Positions 23,206-34,696 are shown, numbered from the stretch's first letter. The stretch is 64,000 nucleotides of DNA from Luzula sylvatica (GCA_946800325.1 OX326961.1:3450655-3514654); one strand, 5' to 3'. Numbers and translations are program-made. The notes: generated by a model from the letters alone, not told the origin.

Positions 23206-24892
23206 ATGCAGATCATCAACAAGATCAACGCCACCGATGACAACCACGTCATCTTCTCCTTCGAATTCTTCACCCCCAAATACCCCAGATCCGCCACCAC
23301 CGAAGCTCGCGCCGAAATCAACAATTCCTTTATTTCCAAGGTCACTCACATGGCTTCCTTCGGCGCCTCCTATTGCGATATAACATGGCGCCCTTCCAGC
23401 GCTGACATGACCGTAGAGCTGGCCGCTCGTATGCAATCCGAAGTCCCGGTCGATACCATGATGCATTTAACTTGCTTAGGCATGTCTCTAGAGAAGCTCA
23501 ATCGTGCAATTGACACCTCACGTGTGAAGGGGGTAGCGAATATCATGGCACTCCGTGGAGATCCGCCGGTTGGGAAGACGACCGTTGGGGATGAATCGAA
23601 TCAGACGGAGGAAGGATTGCCTGTTTGTGGCTTGGATCTCGTCGAGCACATTCGATCCAAACATGGCGGTTTCTTCGGCCTTGCTGTCGCTGGATATCCA
23701 GGTATGCAACCTCAGAATACAAATTCATCTCTTTAATTCGTAGAAATCAAAGAACGAGAAAAAAATTAATTTAGACATTAAATTACAGTATATGAACTAC
23801 AGAATTTTGATAAAGGCCAAATTTCATATGTACCCCTACAAACCTCCAAAATTTCACGAATGCCCCTGCAAACAGTGAATTATCATGAATATCCCTAGAG
23901 AACTACTAAGATTTCATGGATGCCATTTTTCATAGAATTCTGTTAACGACCCGTTAAGATTAGAGTTAATTTTTGTTTTCCCGATTTTACCCTGTATGTA
24001 AATAAGGAATTAAATGTATGCTGATTCAGTCTCCTCTTTTTTGTTAATTAATTTGAGAAAAAATAAAATTTACAATTTCACTAACAGTTCTTATTTCACG
24101 GTATACAGGGTTATACATAAAATTGTGGGGTTTTTAGGGGTACATATGAAATTTGGAAGTTTATTTGATATTTTTGAGTTTTTAAAGGGTATATTACTAA
24201 ATTATTACCTTCCTTGAAAAGGAGGCCATCAAGTTGACATGAACCTAACAACTTAACAAGTGGAGAATCAGAATCATTGAAGTAGATAGCTTTAAAAAAT
24301 TCTGAAAGGGAAATTTGCAAAAAGGCCCCTCTAATTTAATCCACAATATATTTCAGAGGCGCATCCAGAAAAGATTCCAGAGGGAAGCGACTTGGCGACG
24401 GAACAAGGATACAAAGAGGATCTCGTATACCTAAAGAAGAAAATCGACGCGGGTGCGGATTTCATCGTCACGCAATTATTCTTCGACGCTTCGATATTCC
24501 TCAAATTCGTGAAAGATTGTCGCCGCGTCGGCATTAAATGTCCCATCGTGCCCGGAATTCTCCCAATCGTCAGCTATAGAAGCTTCCAGACCATGACTAC
24601 GATTTGCAGGACGAAAGTGCCGAGCGAGATTCGCCAGACGGTCGAGAAGTTGAAGTCTGACGAGCCCGCATTGCTGGCGTACGGCGTGGAGTTGTCGGCG
24701 CAGATGTGCACGGAGATTTTGCAGAATGGGATTAAAGAATTGCATTTTTACACGATGAATAGAGATGAGCCGGTTTTGAAGATCTTGCAACGGCTCAGGT
24801 TGGTTAAGGGCGGCGAGAACGGAATTGTGCCGAGAGTTTTGGTGGTTAAGGAGGAGAAGGAAGTGAAGCGGGTGGTTAACGGGGCGGTTTAA
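23206..24892 (+). CDS. MTHFR-like protein, catalytic domain only
   Basis: Resembles methylenetetrahydrofolate reductase, the FAD enzyme reducing 5,10-methylene-THF to 5-methyl-THF in the one-carbon/methionine pathway. Exons 23206-23701 and 24357-24892 join in frame (343 residues) at the conserved GYP/EAHPE site. Residues expected to be catalytic are kept: Glu20 in FSFEFF, Asp119 in ALRGDPP, Gln205 in VTQLFFD. It ends about 20 residues after HFYTMNRDEP with a basic tail. The regulatory C-terminal domain of plant MTHFR, usually close to 600 residues in total, is absent and I found no trace of it downstream. The usual GAGGST loop after CDITW is replaced by RPSS. One intron is few for a plant MTHFR. 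A polyadenylation signal aataaa lies at 24940. It may be a divergent functional paralogue or a decaying duplicate; the frame is intact. Confidence 0.88.
23813..24165. mobile_element. Mutator-type MITE in the MTHFR-like intron
   Basis: An inverted-repeat element starts ggccaaatttcatatgtacc and ends with the inverse ggtacatatgaaatttgg. It is the same family as the complete element at 62017-62371. The right flank is altered and no clean target duplication is visible. It occupies most of the intron and may supply its AT content. Confidence 0.7.
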
Positions 24893-24945
24893 TTGATTTG
24901 GGAATTTTGTATTCTTTGAAGGAAATTGATTTTTGTCGAAATAAA

Positions 24946-25885
24946 TTTGGTGCGTTGAAGTAATTATGTTTTGTATTATTATTAACGTTGTAATGTTTGT
25001 TGAACTTGTGATGGTTAATTGAAATCTTTTTTTTTGTTTTGTTTTGGAATTTGATTCATGTTTGGTAGTTCAAGTTGAAAAGTGTGGTGTCTTGATTAAC
25101 TTGTGTTAAAAGCTGGTGAAAACAAGTCAGGTATTAAGCGTTGAAATATTTAACGTGACTTTAATCTTACAGTAATTAATAATTATATAATATATTTGTA
25201 TAATAATTTGTGTGAGATTTTTTTTTTTTTTTTTTTTTTTTTACAAGCCCGTAGGCATTTGTGTGAGATTTTTCAACTGTTGAAATATTGTAAAGTTCTT
25301 TGATATTATTCATTGACTTTCAGATTGATTTTTTTTTAAGAGGCCGGAGCCTAATGATTTGTATTAAAGAAGTTAAAAAAATATTAACAAAGTATATTTA
25401 ATAGTTTACAATAGAAGTATCAATATAGACTTGAATTGATACTGGAGGATAACCTCGCTCCGCTTCGGAACTAAACTTACATATTTTATATTTGTAAATA
25501 ATCGTTCTGCTTCGGAATTAAATTTTCATATTTTATATTCGTAGATATTGTTTTACAATCTCATATAGTGGTATTACTGTAGAAAAAATCTTAGCAATTA
25601 TAGTTTAAATGTATTATACATGATATTTCGCATATATGATTGGACATATTATTTTGAAATTTCGTAAATGCACAATACAAATTTTTCTCAGTTTGAGAAT
25701 GCACATTATAGGTCTTGTACTATCAATAATGTTAGGCACCTAGATTTCGCACCTAGATTTTATCTAGATGTATACGTGGCAAATCACAGTGGATCCATCT
25801 CAAATAATTAAAAGGAAATTACATTCTGAAAGTTCCAAATTTAATCGCCACGTGTATTTCTAGGTGCAAATCTAGATAAAATTTC
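24946..25885. other. Intergenic AT-rich DNA with small insertions
   Basis: No gene. It contains the micro-LINE insertion at 25206-25273. 25735-25885 is the left part of another repeat (cacctagattttatctagat and its inverse) into which the element at 25886 inserted. Confidence 0.5.
25206..25273 (-). mobile_element. Very short LINE 3'-end insertion with 17-bp duplication
   Basis: A T run followed by acaagcccgtaggc (inverse of the LINE tail gcctacgggc plus poly-A) lies between two copies of atttgtgtgagattttt (25206-25222 and 25257-25273). Only about 14 bp of LINE sequence plus the tail were inserted. Confidence 0.75.
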
Positions 25886-26826
25886 GGAGCATTTCTGCAT
25901 GTAACCCCTTTTAGAAAAAAAATTCAAAAACTAACCTCTTTTTGAAAATATTCCAAAAATAACCCCCCTTTTCGCAAATATTCCAAAAATAACCCCTTTC
26001 GGGTTTTTAAATCTCGCCGCTACAGTGTTTCGGGATTTTAAATCCCGTCGCTACAGTGTTTTGAGAAATAAAAAAATTTTATTCTCCTTCAAAATGTACC
26101 CACCGAATTCTTCATTATTTAACTATTATATTTAATTAACGTGATAATTACAACATATCATTAAATATTAACTAATATTTATTCCAATTTATGAATTCGA
26201 ATAAATATGAATTATGTATTAAGTTAATAGCTAACAATAAAATTAATATTTATGAATTCAAATGTACCCACCGAATTCTCTATTATTGAAATATTAATTA
26301 TGCTGTTAGTTATTAACGTAATACATAATTAATATTTATTCGAATTCATAAATTGAAATAAAAATAAATATTAATTACGTATTATGTTAATAGTTAACAA
26401 CAAAATTAATATTTATGAATTCAAATGTATCCACCGAATTCTCTATTATTGAAATATTAATTATGATGTTAGTTATTAACTTAACACATAATTAATATTT
26501 ATTTAAATTCATAAATTAGAATAAATTGGAATAAATATTAGTTAATATTTAATGATATATTGTAATTATCACGTTAATTAAATATAATAGTTAAATAATG
26601 GAGAATTCGGTGGGTACATTTTGAAGGAGAATAAATTTTTTTATTTCTCAAAACACTGTAGCAGCGGGATTTAAAATCCCGAAACACTGTTGCGGCGAGA
26701 TTTAAAAACCCGAAAGAGGTTATTTTTGGAATATTTGCGAAAAGGGGGTTATTTTTGGAATATTTTCGAAAAGGAGGTTAGTTTTTGAATTTTTTTTCTA
26801 AAAGGGGTTACATGCAGAAATCTCCC
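25886..26826. mobile_element. 941-bp inverted-repeat element with 9-bp target duplication
   Basis: The arms are about 220 bp of inverted repeat (gcatttctgcatgtaacc ... ggttacatgcagaaat; also a shared gctacagtgtttcggg block). Direct 9-bp duplications taaaatttc lie at 25877-25885 and 26827-26835. The interior has further nested inverted 'ccaccgaattct' blocks. The 9-bp duplication suggests a Mutator-type non-autonomous element. A truncated left end recurs at 30604. Confidence 0.85.
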
Positions 26827-26835
26827 TAAAATTTC

Positions 26836-27530
26836 TAGGTGCATATCATTGTTGCTTGTACTATATTTTATGAAAGCATTCACCCTTTCAAATGTTACTT
26901 TAATGTAAGATGTTCAATTATATTTGGAAATGTTGTTTTTATAGCAATTAAATATAATTGAAATCTGCATTTAGAAATGAGAATTGGATTAGTAGTTTTT
27001 AGTTTGCATTTTGTTTTCATTGTATATTGTATGATTTTGTGATATTCATAAACTTTGTACTAAATAGATGTACTAAATTTTGTGATATTCATAAATTATG
27101 TACTAAATAATGAAATAATAAATTATGTACTCTTTTTACATTTTCATGTTTCATGTACTTAATAATTATTCGTACTGATATCACTTTGCATAAATTTTAT
27201 CGGATAACTAATATATTTTGTTAAATATACGTCTCAAGAAAAATGAAATCACTCTTTCATAAATTCATATACTCGATAAGAATGAAATATAAGCACCTAA
27301 ATAATTCAAAAAAAATCAAATGACGTGACATATTTATGTTTTGTTCTTTCATTAATGTTTGGTTGCATGTACATTATACTATTACATATAATGACATAAG
27401 CAAACTTTCTACTGTCCTATATGATATTTTCATGTTTTGTGAATATTAATCTAAATTATAAATAAGTGAGTTATTATATCTTCTTTTTCCCAAATCTCAT
27501 AGTAACCAATTAATTAATTTAAATTAATTG
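26836..27530. other. AT-rich spacer
   Basis: I saw no gene or clear repeat structure beyond a short direct repeat (ttttgtgatattcataaa at about 27034 and 27078). Confidence 0.4.
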
Positions 27531-27805
27531 GTTTGTTAAGTAAATATTTGCAGCAAAAAAAATGTGACAGAGGACGGAATAACCCGAGGCATCCTAGTAC
27601 AAAGCCAACAAATTTACCAACTGCGCCACAAACATTTTTTATTAATATAACGTTCTATAAAACTTTTTTATTTGACGTACACATTTCGAGATCTGATTCG
27701 TTTAGTAAATATTTGCATAAAAAAAATTCTTGTGGGCGGACTCGAACCGCATAGCTCCTATTTAGAAGCCAACTGAGTTTACCAGCTGCGCCACAAATAT
27801 TTCAT
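27530..27805 (-). mobile_element. Tandem pair of tRNA-like (SINE-type) sequences
   Basis: On the minus strand each unit reads tttgtggcgcagytggtaaa (box A-like), with a box B-like ggttcgagtcc in the better copy (27731-27796; the other is 27572-27638). Each is followed by a T run and by agtaaatatttgca. The better copy can pair its ends but the anticodon arm is imperfect and the box spacing is off by about 2 nt. I therefore call it a tRNA-derived repeat rather than a working tRNA. Confidence 0.5.
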
Positions 27806-28250
27806 GATTTTATAGCGTTCTACAAATCTTTGTAATTGACACACACATGTAAAAATCTAGTGAAAACTCTATATTTTTAATTACTATAGTATAATAGTAT
27901 AATAATATAATATAATTTCGTTGTACTAATTTTCAATCTCTGAGGCTGTTATTTTCGGTTATTTTCCTATTTGTCGAAATATTCTAGCATTCTTTTTTTC
28001 CATACATATCATCCTATCGTGATTCATAATGAGTCACGTTTCAGGGTTAAAATGAAAGTTTGACAAAATGGAGGTCATGGCAGCATTGCTCTTTTTTTTA
28101 ATGAATTATCATGATATTCAGAAAAGGGATGAGAGAGAAGTGAAGAGAGAGAAAATGAGATCCATTTGGGGGCCTCATATGAAGACCCAAATATTCTACT
28201 TTGAATCAACCAAAATCAAGACCAGATATGGATTCCTCTCATTCTCCTGA

Positions 28251-28450
28251 TCAAAATAGTATATTCATATTAATATTTTGAATAAAAGATGAGAGAGAAA
28301 GTCGGTCATGTAGGGCATAGTCCCGATTTCGGACCCGCGCAACGGATATGAAGGCCCGGTTCGGTTTTCGAAATTCGAGATCACGCCTCGACTTCGAGGA
28401 TACGAGGCAAAGTAGGATAGACGATTACCGATATCAAAATAGTATATTCA
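28251..28450. repeat. Inserted block between 17-bp direct repeats
   Basis: tcaaaatagtatattca occurs exactly at 28251-28267 and 28434-28450. The 166 bp between contain a GC-rich segment (about 28320-28430) homologous, in inverse, to 7322-7430. There is no A tail. The origin may be insertion of an LTR fragment or duplication with loss. Confidence 0.6.
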
Positions 28451-28831
28451 AATCATTATTCGCTTGTTTCGAATTGGAAAATGATTTGTTTGGAATAATA
28501 CAAAAGTATGCATGTGTATCAACAAATACATTATTTCTGACAATAATGTCATTTTTTATGTATAATTTTTTTTTTTTTGAAGTGAAACATAATTTAATAT
28601 TTTTTGTTTTATTTTTTATTTATGATATCAATGAGACTTGAATTCTTGATTTTTAATATATTATGATAAACACTTTGCCAATAGGCTAAGGGGCTATCGG
28701 ATACATAACCTTGCTTTTTGTAAAAAAGTAGTGAATGATCTTGTACCTAACCACATGAATTTTTGAACAAACATTTTTATAGTTGCAAAACTCATTAATA
28801 ACTGATTGAGGAAATTTAAGAGTTTTACATT

Positions 28832-29003
28832 GGTAAGTGATTCGGGCAAGAACAATTTTGATGGTTGAAGGAAATTAATTCCTGCAACCATTAAAAATAT
28901 TCATGTATGAATAAAAAATAATGAGAGAATGATTGGGACAGGAACAATTGTAGGAATTAATTTCCTGCGGCCATAAAAAACGTTCCTGTCCGAATCACTA
29001 TCC
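28832..29003. mobile_element. 172-bp Mutator-type MITE
   Basis: Inverted ends ggtaagtgattcgggcaaga / cctgtccgaatcactatcc are flanked by perfect 9-bp duplications ttttacatt (28823-28831 and 29004-29012). It contains an internal repeat of the 'aggaattaatttcctgc' block. It is non-coding. Confidence 0.85.
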
Positions 29004-29074
29004 TTTTACATTTTACTTCAAATTTTTTTTGATAATTAATGAAAAAAATTCACATGTTATCTTTCCATTAATGT

Positions 29075-29165
29075 CAATTTGATTTGAATTCATAACCTCC
29101 CACAACATATGATTTTTTTTGTTTCACGTTTAACCAACTGGATTATGATTTTATTGACACATTTT
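29075..29165 (-). mobile_element. tRNA-derived SINE-like repeat, copy 2 (decayed)
   Basis: On the minus strand it shows the family's 'catatgttgtgggaggtt' block after a degenerate box A (cataatccagttggttaa) and a mutated box B (gaattcaaatc). It is older than the copy at 17922. Confidence 0.5.
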
Positions 29166-29299
29166 ACTTCACTTAAATTGGCAAAAAAATAATTTCAACT
29201 CTAGATAAGGCGAAAATGTTATTTTGCTCATTTATTAAAAAACAAGGTTATTGGACAACAAAATATCGAAGTTTGAAGCATTAAAACTTGTACTAATAA

Positions 29300-29880
29300 T
29301 AAATATCGAAGTTTTGATGACGTGAATATGATTTAACATCTTATTAATTAACACATAACTACATGGTTTGACACAGGGCCGGTCTCAGGAATTTTGGGAC
29401 CCGAGGCCTATTTTAAATAATTAACAATTTCTAATGATTTCATCCTATAAATAGTTTCTCTATAATACAACTTATTCCTTCAATATTCATGATTCTTTTC
29501 ATCTTAATACATATCGAAGTCATTTTATTTCCTAGATGCACCTTATGTTTTACACCTTACACAAACATCTTCAATTTAAAATTTAAAATCAAATATATCT
29601 AAACTTAATATCTACTTTTGGTTAAATAAAAGTGGGCATTCATGGGATGGAGAGTTCAGAAAATAGTGGAGAAAGTGAAGGTTGAGAGAAGTATATGAGT
29701 ATATACTAAAATAAACAAAACAAAAGGCCCCTTTTCATTTCAGTCCCCAAGCCTGGGCCTCAATTTCATACACATAGGGCCGGCCCTGGTTTGACATCTT
29801 AATTTTGAAGTTGCTTACTTTAATTAATGATTGAACATTCAATCAATTAAGATGTTAAATCATGAATTAAGTGTAAAATA
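29300..29880. mobile_element. MITE split by a hAT-type insertion
   Basis: The parts left (29300-29373) and right (29789-29880) of the hAT element together match the uninterrupted MITE at 40545-40717. Shared blocks are gatgacgtgaatatgattta, ttaacacataa, and ttaagatgttaaatcat. The right end is eroded. Confidence 0.65.
29374..29788. mobile_element. hAT-type non-autonomous element, family D, copy 1
   Basis: A 415-bp element with inverted ends cagggccggtct / atagggccggccctg and a perfect 8-bp duplication gtttgaca (29366-29373 and 29789-29796). Same terminal family as the element at 42993-44143, with an unrelated AT-rich interior. Nested in a MITE. Confidence 0.9.
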
Positions 29881-31030
29881 ATTTCTTCGAGGGAAAATGT
29901 AAGTATGTTCAACATTTTCCATAAAAATTACATATCCCATTGCAAATCTACTAATTAGAAAGAAAATTATAATTACCAAACCGTCAATATTTATACGCAA
30001 CATATTTTTATTTATACGCAACAAATTCAATTTAGAAATGAGCAGCACATTTGGCAATTGTAAACTTTTCCTTAATTTCAGGAATTTACGAAAAGTTAGT
30101 TATTTTAGGATGAAATTTACTTTATTTAATTGAAAAATTAATTTTTAAATCCAATACAAACTTATACAGTGTATATTAAATATGGTCTTTCGATTTTTCG
30201 GACTCTAGACTGGGACCTAGACCGCGGCCGCCTTTGGCATTTGACGTCATTTTATTGTATATGTGATTTTTTTAATGGTTATATATTATTACCTTTATAT
30301 AATCATTTGCGTAGCATTATTTTTAAATGATTAATAAGTAAGGAAAAATTTCACATGTGTCCTCTAAAACTATAAATATCAAATTTGTTCCTAAAAACTA
30401 ATAGTATCACATTTAACCTCTCAAAGCTGAAATTCTAACAAATATATTCACCTAAAACATATCTATATCATATACGACCAAATTGTTAGATTTATTAGAT
30501 TAATCTCGACTCGCTGCTAGAATTATGATTGAAGTCGTAAAGTAAATTATATTTAAACAAAAATACCCCTTCTCTTCGTTTCTCATTAACAAATATATCA
30601 AAGGAGCATTTCTGCATGTAACGCTGTGTGGGAAAAAAATCAAAAAATAACCTGATTTTCAAATTCTGGTACCACCGAATTTTAAAAATCCGATGAATTA
30701 ATTAGCATAATTACCATTTTTTGGAGGGCACATAAATTGAGACAACACCACTAGATTTTAAAATCTAGGTGAACAATTTCATTCATTAAATAGAGAAATC
30801 TCGATAGTCTTTCATACATTGATATTAATGAGATTCGAATTCACAATCTCTCACAACATATAATTTTTTGTTTGTTACACTCAACCAATTGGGTTATGAG
30901 CCCATTGATAAATGAGTAAATGGACGAATCTCGGTGGCAACATATGATTTTTGTCAATGAGAATCGAATTCACAATTTTTTACAACATATGATTTTTTAT
31001 ATCTTACACTCGACCAACTGAAATATTTTT
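29881..31030. other. AT-rich DNA with partial elements and two SINE copies
   Basis: 30345-30480 resembles half of a 'tttcacatgtgtcctct' Mutator-type MITE. 30604-30720 is the truncated left end (ggagcatttctgcatgtaac) of the element at 25886. Minus-strand SINE copies lie at about 30784-30912 and 30925-31030, head to tail, with box A-like ataacccaattggttga in the first. No gene. Confidence 0.5.
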
Positions 31031-31879
31031 TTTTTTTTTAAATGTTAACCAAATTAAACATATTGTATCTCTAAAATTTTGATTTAAGATTCTTGAAATT
31101 ATGTGAAAATAATTTTGCTCAAGCAAATATAATTCAAGAAATTAATAATATTAATTAACCATACGATTCTAAATTGTAAATTCCAAATTCCACATTACGA
31201 AATGAATATTAAAATAAATAATAAAATTTTACTCATATAAATGTGAATTTAAAAATTCAAATCATTCAATTCGGAGTTGAAATAAAGGAGTTATGAATTT
31301 TGCCAACATTGAGAAATGTATAGAAAATAGTATATGTGTCTTTCATCAATTAGAGTTAACATTACTTACGAAGCTTTAAGATTAAACTTAAAAAATATAC
31401 ACTGAATTGTAAAAAGAAACAAATTAATACAATTATTTGAAATAATCACAATTTAAAAATAAACTTTTTAATAGACATGAATTAGCAATTTGGGATATGA
31501 GCCCATAGACATATTTTTAATATATTAATAAAAAATAATTATTAATATTATAATGTATATTGATTATTTCGTGAAATACATTCTACTAATGTTTGGATTG
31601 TATAGAGATTTGATACGTAATACATAATAATAAATCACCTTATTGAAATGAGTTAACACAATGTTTTTGAACCAATTGGTACAGACTTCATAAACTATGT
31701 ATGTATTTTTGTGTACAAAGCTCAAATTATTTGAATTCTATTTGAAATTGTTAGTTCAAATTTTCGATTTGATTATTTCAAAATAATATCGATGTTACTA
31801 ATCAATTTGAAAAGTGTCATTCGTAGTATATATATGATGTGTTAACGAAATCAAAAATATATACATACTCACATATGCA
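31031..31879. other. AT-rich spacer
   Basis: No gene, RNA or clear repeat boundary was seen. Many short 'aattt' words only. Confidence 0.4.
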
Positions 31880-32610
31880 AATGTGAGTATTTGGACAAGA
31901 GTTAAGACGTTGAAGACTTTTAATGAAGAATCAAGACCTTGAGGAATCAAGACATTGGACAAGAATCGAGACGGAAGTACTCATTCAAGTGAAGAATTAA
32001 GACGTTAAAGACTTTCGCAAGTTGGGGTATCACACACTCACAACAATAATCATAAAGATATTCCTAAACTTAATTTAGATAATTAAGCTCAATCAAAAAT
32101 ATTTAATAGATTCGAAACGCGATAAACGGAAAGGTTGCAAAGACTGAAAACAAACTGACTTTCGTTCGAACGAAATTTACCTTCGTTCGAACGAAATCGG
32201 AAGCTAACATGTCCTACACCTTGAGTTTAGATTAATAATCTGAAGGAATTATATTTTCGGATCAACGAAAAAATATATGTATAAGGATAAACGAACGTAT
32301 GCGTTCGTGGGAAGGATTGAGTGTGCAATTAGATTATACACAAGAAACAAACATGAAATCTTCCGTTCGAACGCATGGTTCATCCATTCGAACGAAACAT
32401 AGACTGAATTTATATAATAAGATGGCTCTTCCGTTCGAACGGAGTGATCCATCCGTTCGAACTGAGGGAGTCAAGTGTCGAATGAGATTGTACACAAAGC
32501 AGATACTGGACATTCCGTTCGAACGGAAGGACTCATCCGTTCGAACGGAAGTGGTTCTGGATTCTGCACTATTTTGCATTCATTGGCATATCTTTATCAT
32601 ATATAGTATA
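31880..32610. repeat. LTR-like remnant with repeated TTCGAACG palindromes
   Basis: 31890-32030 has degenerate 'caagacgttgaagac' direct repeats typical of some plant LTRs. From 32160 to 32555, eight palindromic sites of the form ccgttcgaacgg / tcgttcgaacga occur as four pairs (about 32163/32185, 32362/32386, 32431/32453, 32514/32537). Some copies carry substitutions. No pol-related frame was found nearby. Confidence 0.55.
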
Positions 32611-32748
32611 CTATGTTGCACGAATACGAATACGGATATCGTATATATATGATGTTCTCCTCTCATACAGATGTGATAACGGATACCGTGTGGTATCAGA
32701 TACGGATAGGGATACGGAACGGAAGTGGTATCGGATACTATGTTGAAC

Positions 32749-32752
<4 letters not shown>

Positions 32753-32799
<47 letters not shown>
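32753..32799. repeat. (AG)n microsatellite
   Basis: About 23 AG dinucleotides next to a GGATACG-rich hAT family B remnant (32610-32750). Confidence 0.85.
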
Positions 32800-32801
<2 letters not shown>

Positions 32802-33212
32802 CGTGTGTAACCGATAAATGACAACACATGGTGATACGAGTAGAGAAATTATACTTGTAATTCTCGATTGTGATCAAAGTGAGAAATTATACGAGTAGAA
32901 AAATCGGCTATGTGATCATTGGATGTTTCGTTGCAATCTGGTGACACCATATATGTCCTCTTTACGTAAATATGGTGACCGGTTCAATAGTAATTCCAAG
33001 AAGTTTTAACAAGTTGATTAAATTATCCGGTTTCTCTATAGTTAATATTAAGTAGAAAAACTTTTGTGCACTCAAGAAAGGTCAACATAAAAGTCCTATT
33101 TTATAATATCTAGATTGATATTTTCTGCACTGAAAGGACCAAGTTGAAACAATGTTAAAAGAGATAATTAGAAAAGAGCTCATTTATTATATTTTTCAGT
33201 TTCTCTCGTACA

Positions 33213-33812
33213 TAGGGATGTCAATGGTGTGGATATTGCCCGAACCGACCCGAACCGTATCCGAAAAAATATCCGGATTCGAAAAAAATATTCGAATCCG
33301 AGTGGATCCGGATATGGATCTGGTTGCTAATTTTAAGATCCGGAACCGGATTCGATATTCGATTTTGGTGCGGGAACCGGATCCGTGTTCCGGATCCGGG
33401 TATTTTTAGGATCCGGATACTCGAAACTAGATTCGAGTATCCGAAATCGGATCCGGATACTCATATTATATATTATTTTTATGTGTTATATTTGATATTA
33501 GTTGAAAAATCATATACAAATTAATGATTTGTAAATGATTTAACTCACAATCGTAAAATTATGTTTAAATATAATCATATTTATCGTTCATGTCACAAAT
33601 TATATATATTTATATCTAAAAAGTAAGTTTCGTTATGATAACATAATATCCGTTTTAATATCTGAAACAGAACCATATCCGTATCCGTATCCGACAATAT
33701 CCGAACCGTATCCGTATCCGTTTATTATCCGAACCGTATCCGGATCCGACAATATGGATATGGATCTGGTATGACCACTATTCGAACCGGATCCGAACCG
33801 TTGACACCCCTA
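33213..33812. mobile_element. hAT-type non-autonomous element, family C, copy 1
   Basis: A 600-bp element with inverted ends tagggatgtcaatgg / ccgttgacacccct and a perfect 8-bp duplication ctcgtaca (33205-33212 and 33813-33820). The subterminal parts are dense in GGATCCGGAT / CCGTATCCG units and the middle is AT-rich. A truncated relative lies in BURP1 intron 2 and another complete C-type element at 50875. Confidence 0.9.
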
Positions 33813-33820
33813 CTCGTACA

Positions 33821-34464
33821 TCCTCGATATGTAAGATTAATCACTAATGACTATATTAATTAATAAACAAAATACTCAATTAATAATTAATTAATATAAA
33901 ATTATGGTATATATATTAATAATTAATATTTATTAATTATTAATAGAGTTTATTTTTATTAATTAAGATGGTAATTAGTTGGGAATACGGGAAAAAGTAA
34001 AATTTTCCCTTAGAAAAAATACATTTTTGTGCGTGCATCAGACAGAGAGATAGAGAGAGAAAGAAAACGTTTAATTATTAAGGCAAGTTGAACTTAAAAA
34101 ATATTTATCAAGGCGAGTTGGTGAAAAATACTGAACCGGATTGGACCTGCATTGTCCTCGGGACATGAAAAATACTGAGCATGCATATCTCGCCTCTATG
34201 TAAAAAAATGTTTTTTATGAAAGAGTTTTCGATATTGGAAATTATTGATATTATGGGCAAATCGGACACACACACACACACGAAATTAAGATACTCAGCA
34301 TGCATATCATGCCTATATATTTTATAATATGTTTTGATGAAATAGTTTATACTCGATAATGATACTATGGGCAAGATAATGTTTGCTTGCGCTTTGCTAG
34401 TTTTACATGAACTAGTGATATTAAATATTATATAAAACTTCATTTTATTGTTTTAGGGTTTAGA
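33821..34464. other. AT-rich spacer with a degenerate direct repeat
   Basis: No gene. The block 'atactgagcatgcatatc' (about 34171) recurs as 'atactcagcatgcatatc' (about 34291) with similar following sequence, a ~120-bp degenerate duplication. Confidence 0.5.
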
Positions 34465-34469
34465 GTTTA

Positions 34470-34655
34470 GTTAAATACCAAAACGTTGGTATTTAATGTT
34501 TTTTCACCATTCTATTTGCATCAAGATTTGTGTTTTTTTATGATGATCATGAAAGTTTCTGCATAACATTAAATGCACAAATCTCAATGCAAATTTAATG
34601 ATGAAAAAATATTAAGTATCAAAATTTTGATACTTAATTAAGTAGGTTAACCTCC

Positions 34656-34696
<41 letters not shown>

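Noticed and set aside
27731..27796. Functional tRNA gene
   Set aside because: Box spacing and anticodon arm do not fit a standard cloverleaf, and a degenerate tandem copy lies beside it.
32610..32750. Complete hAT family B element
   Set aside because: GGATACG units are present but the two ends are not inverted copies and no target duplication is seen; only a remnant.
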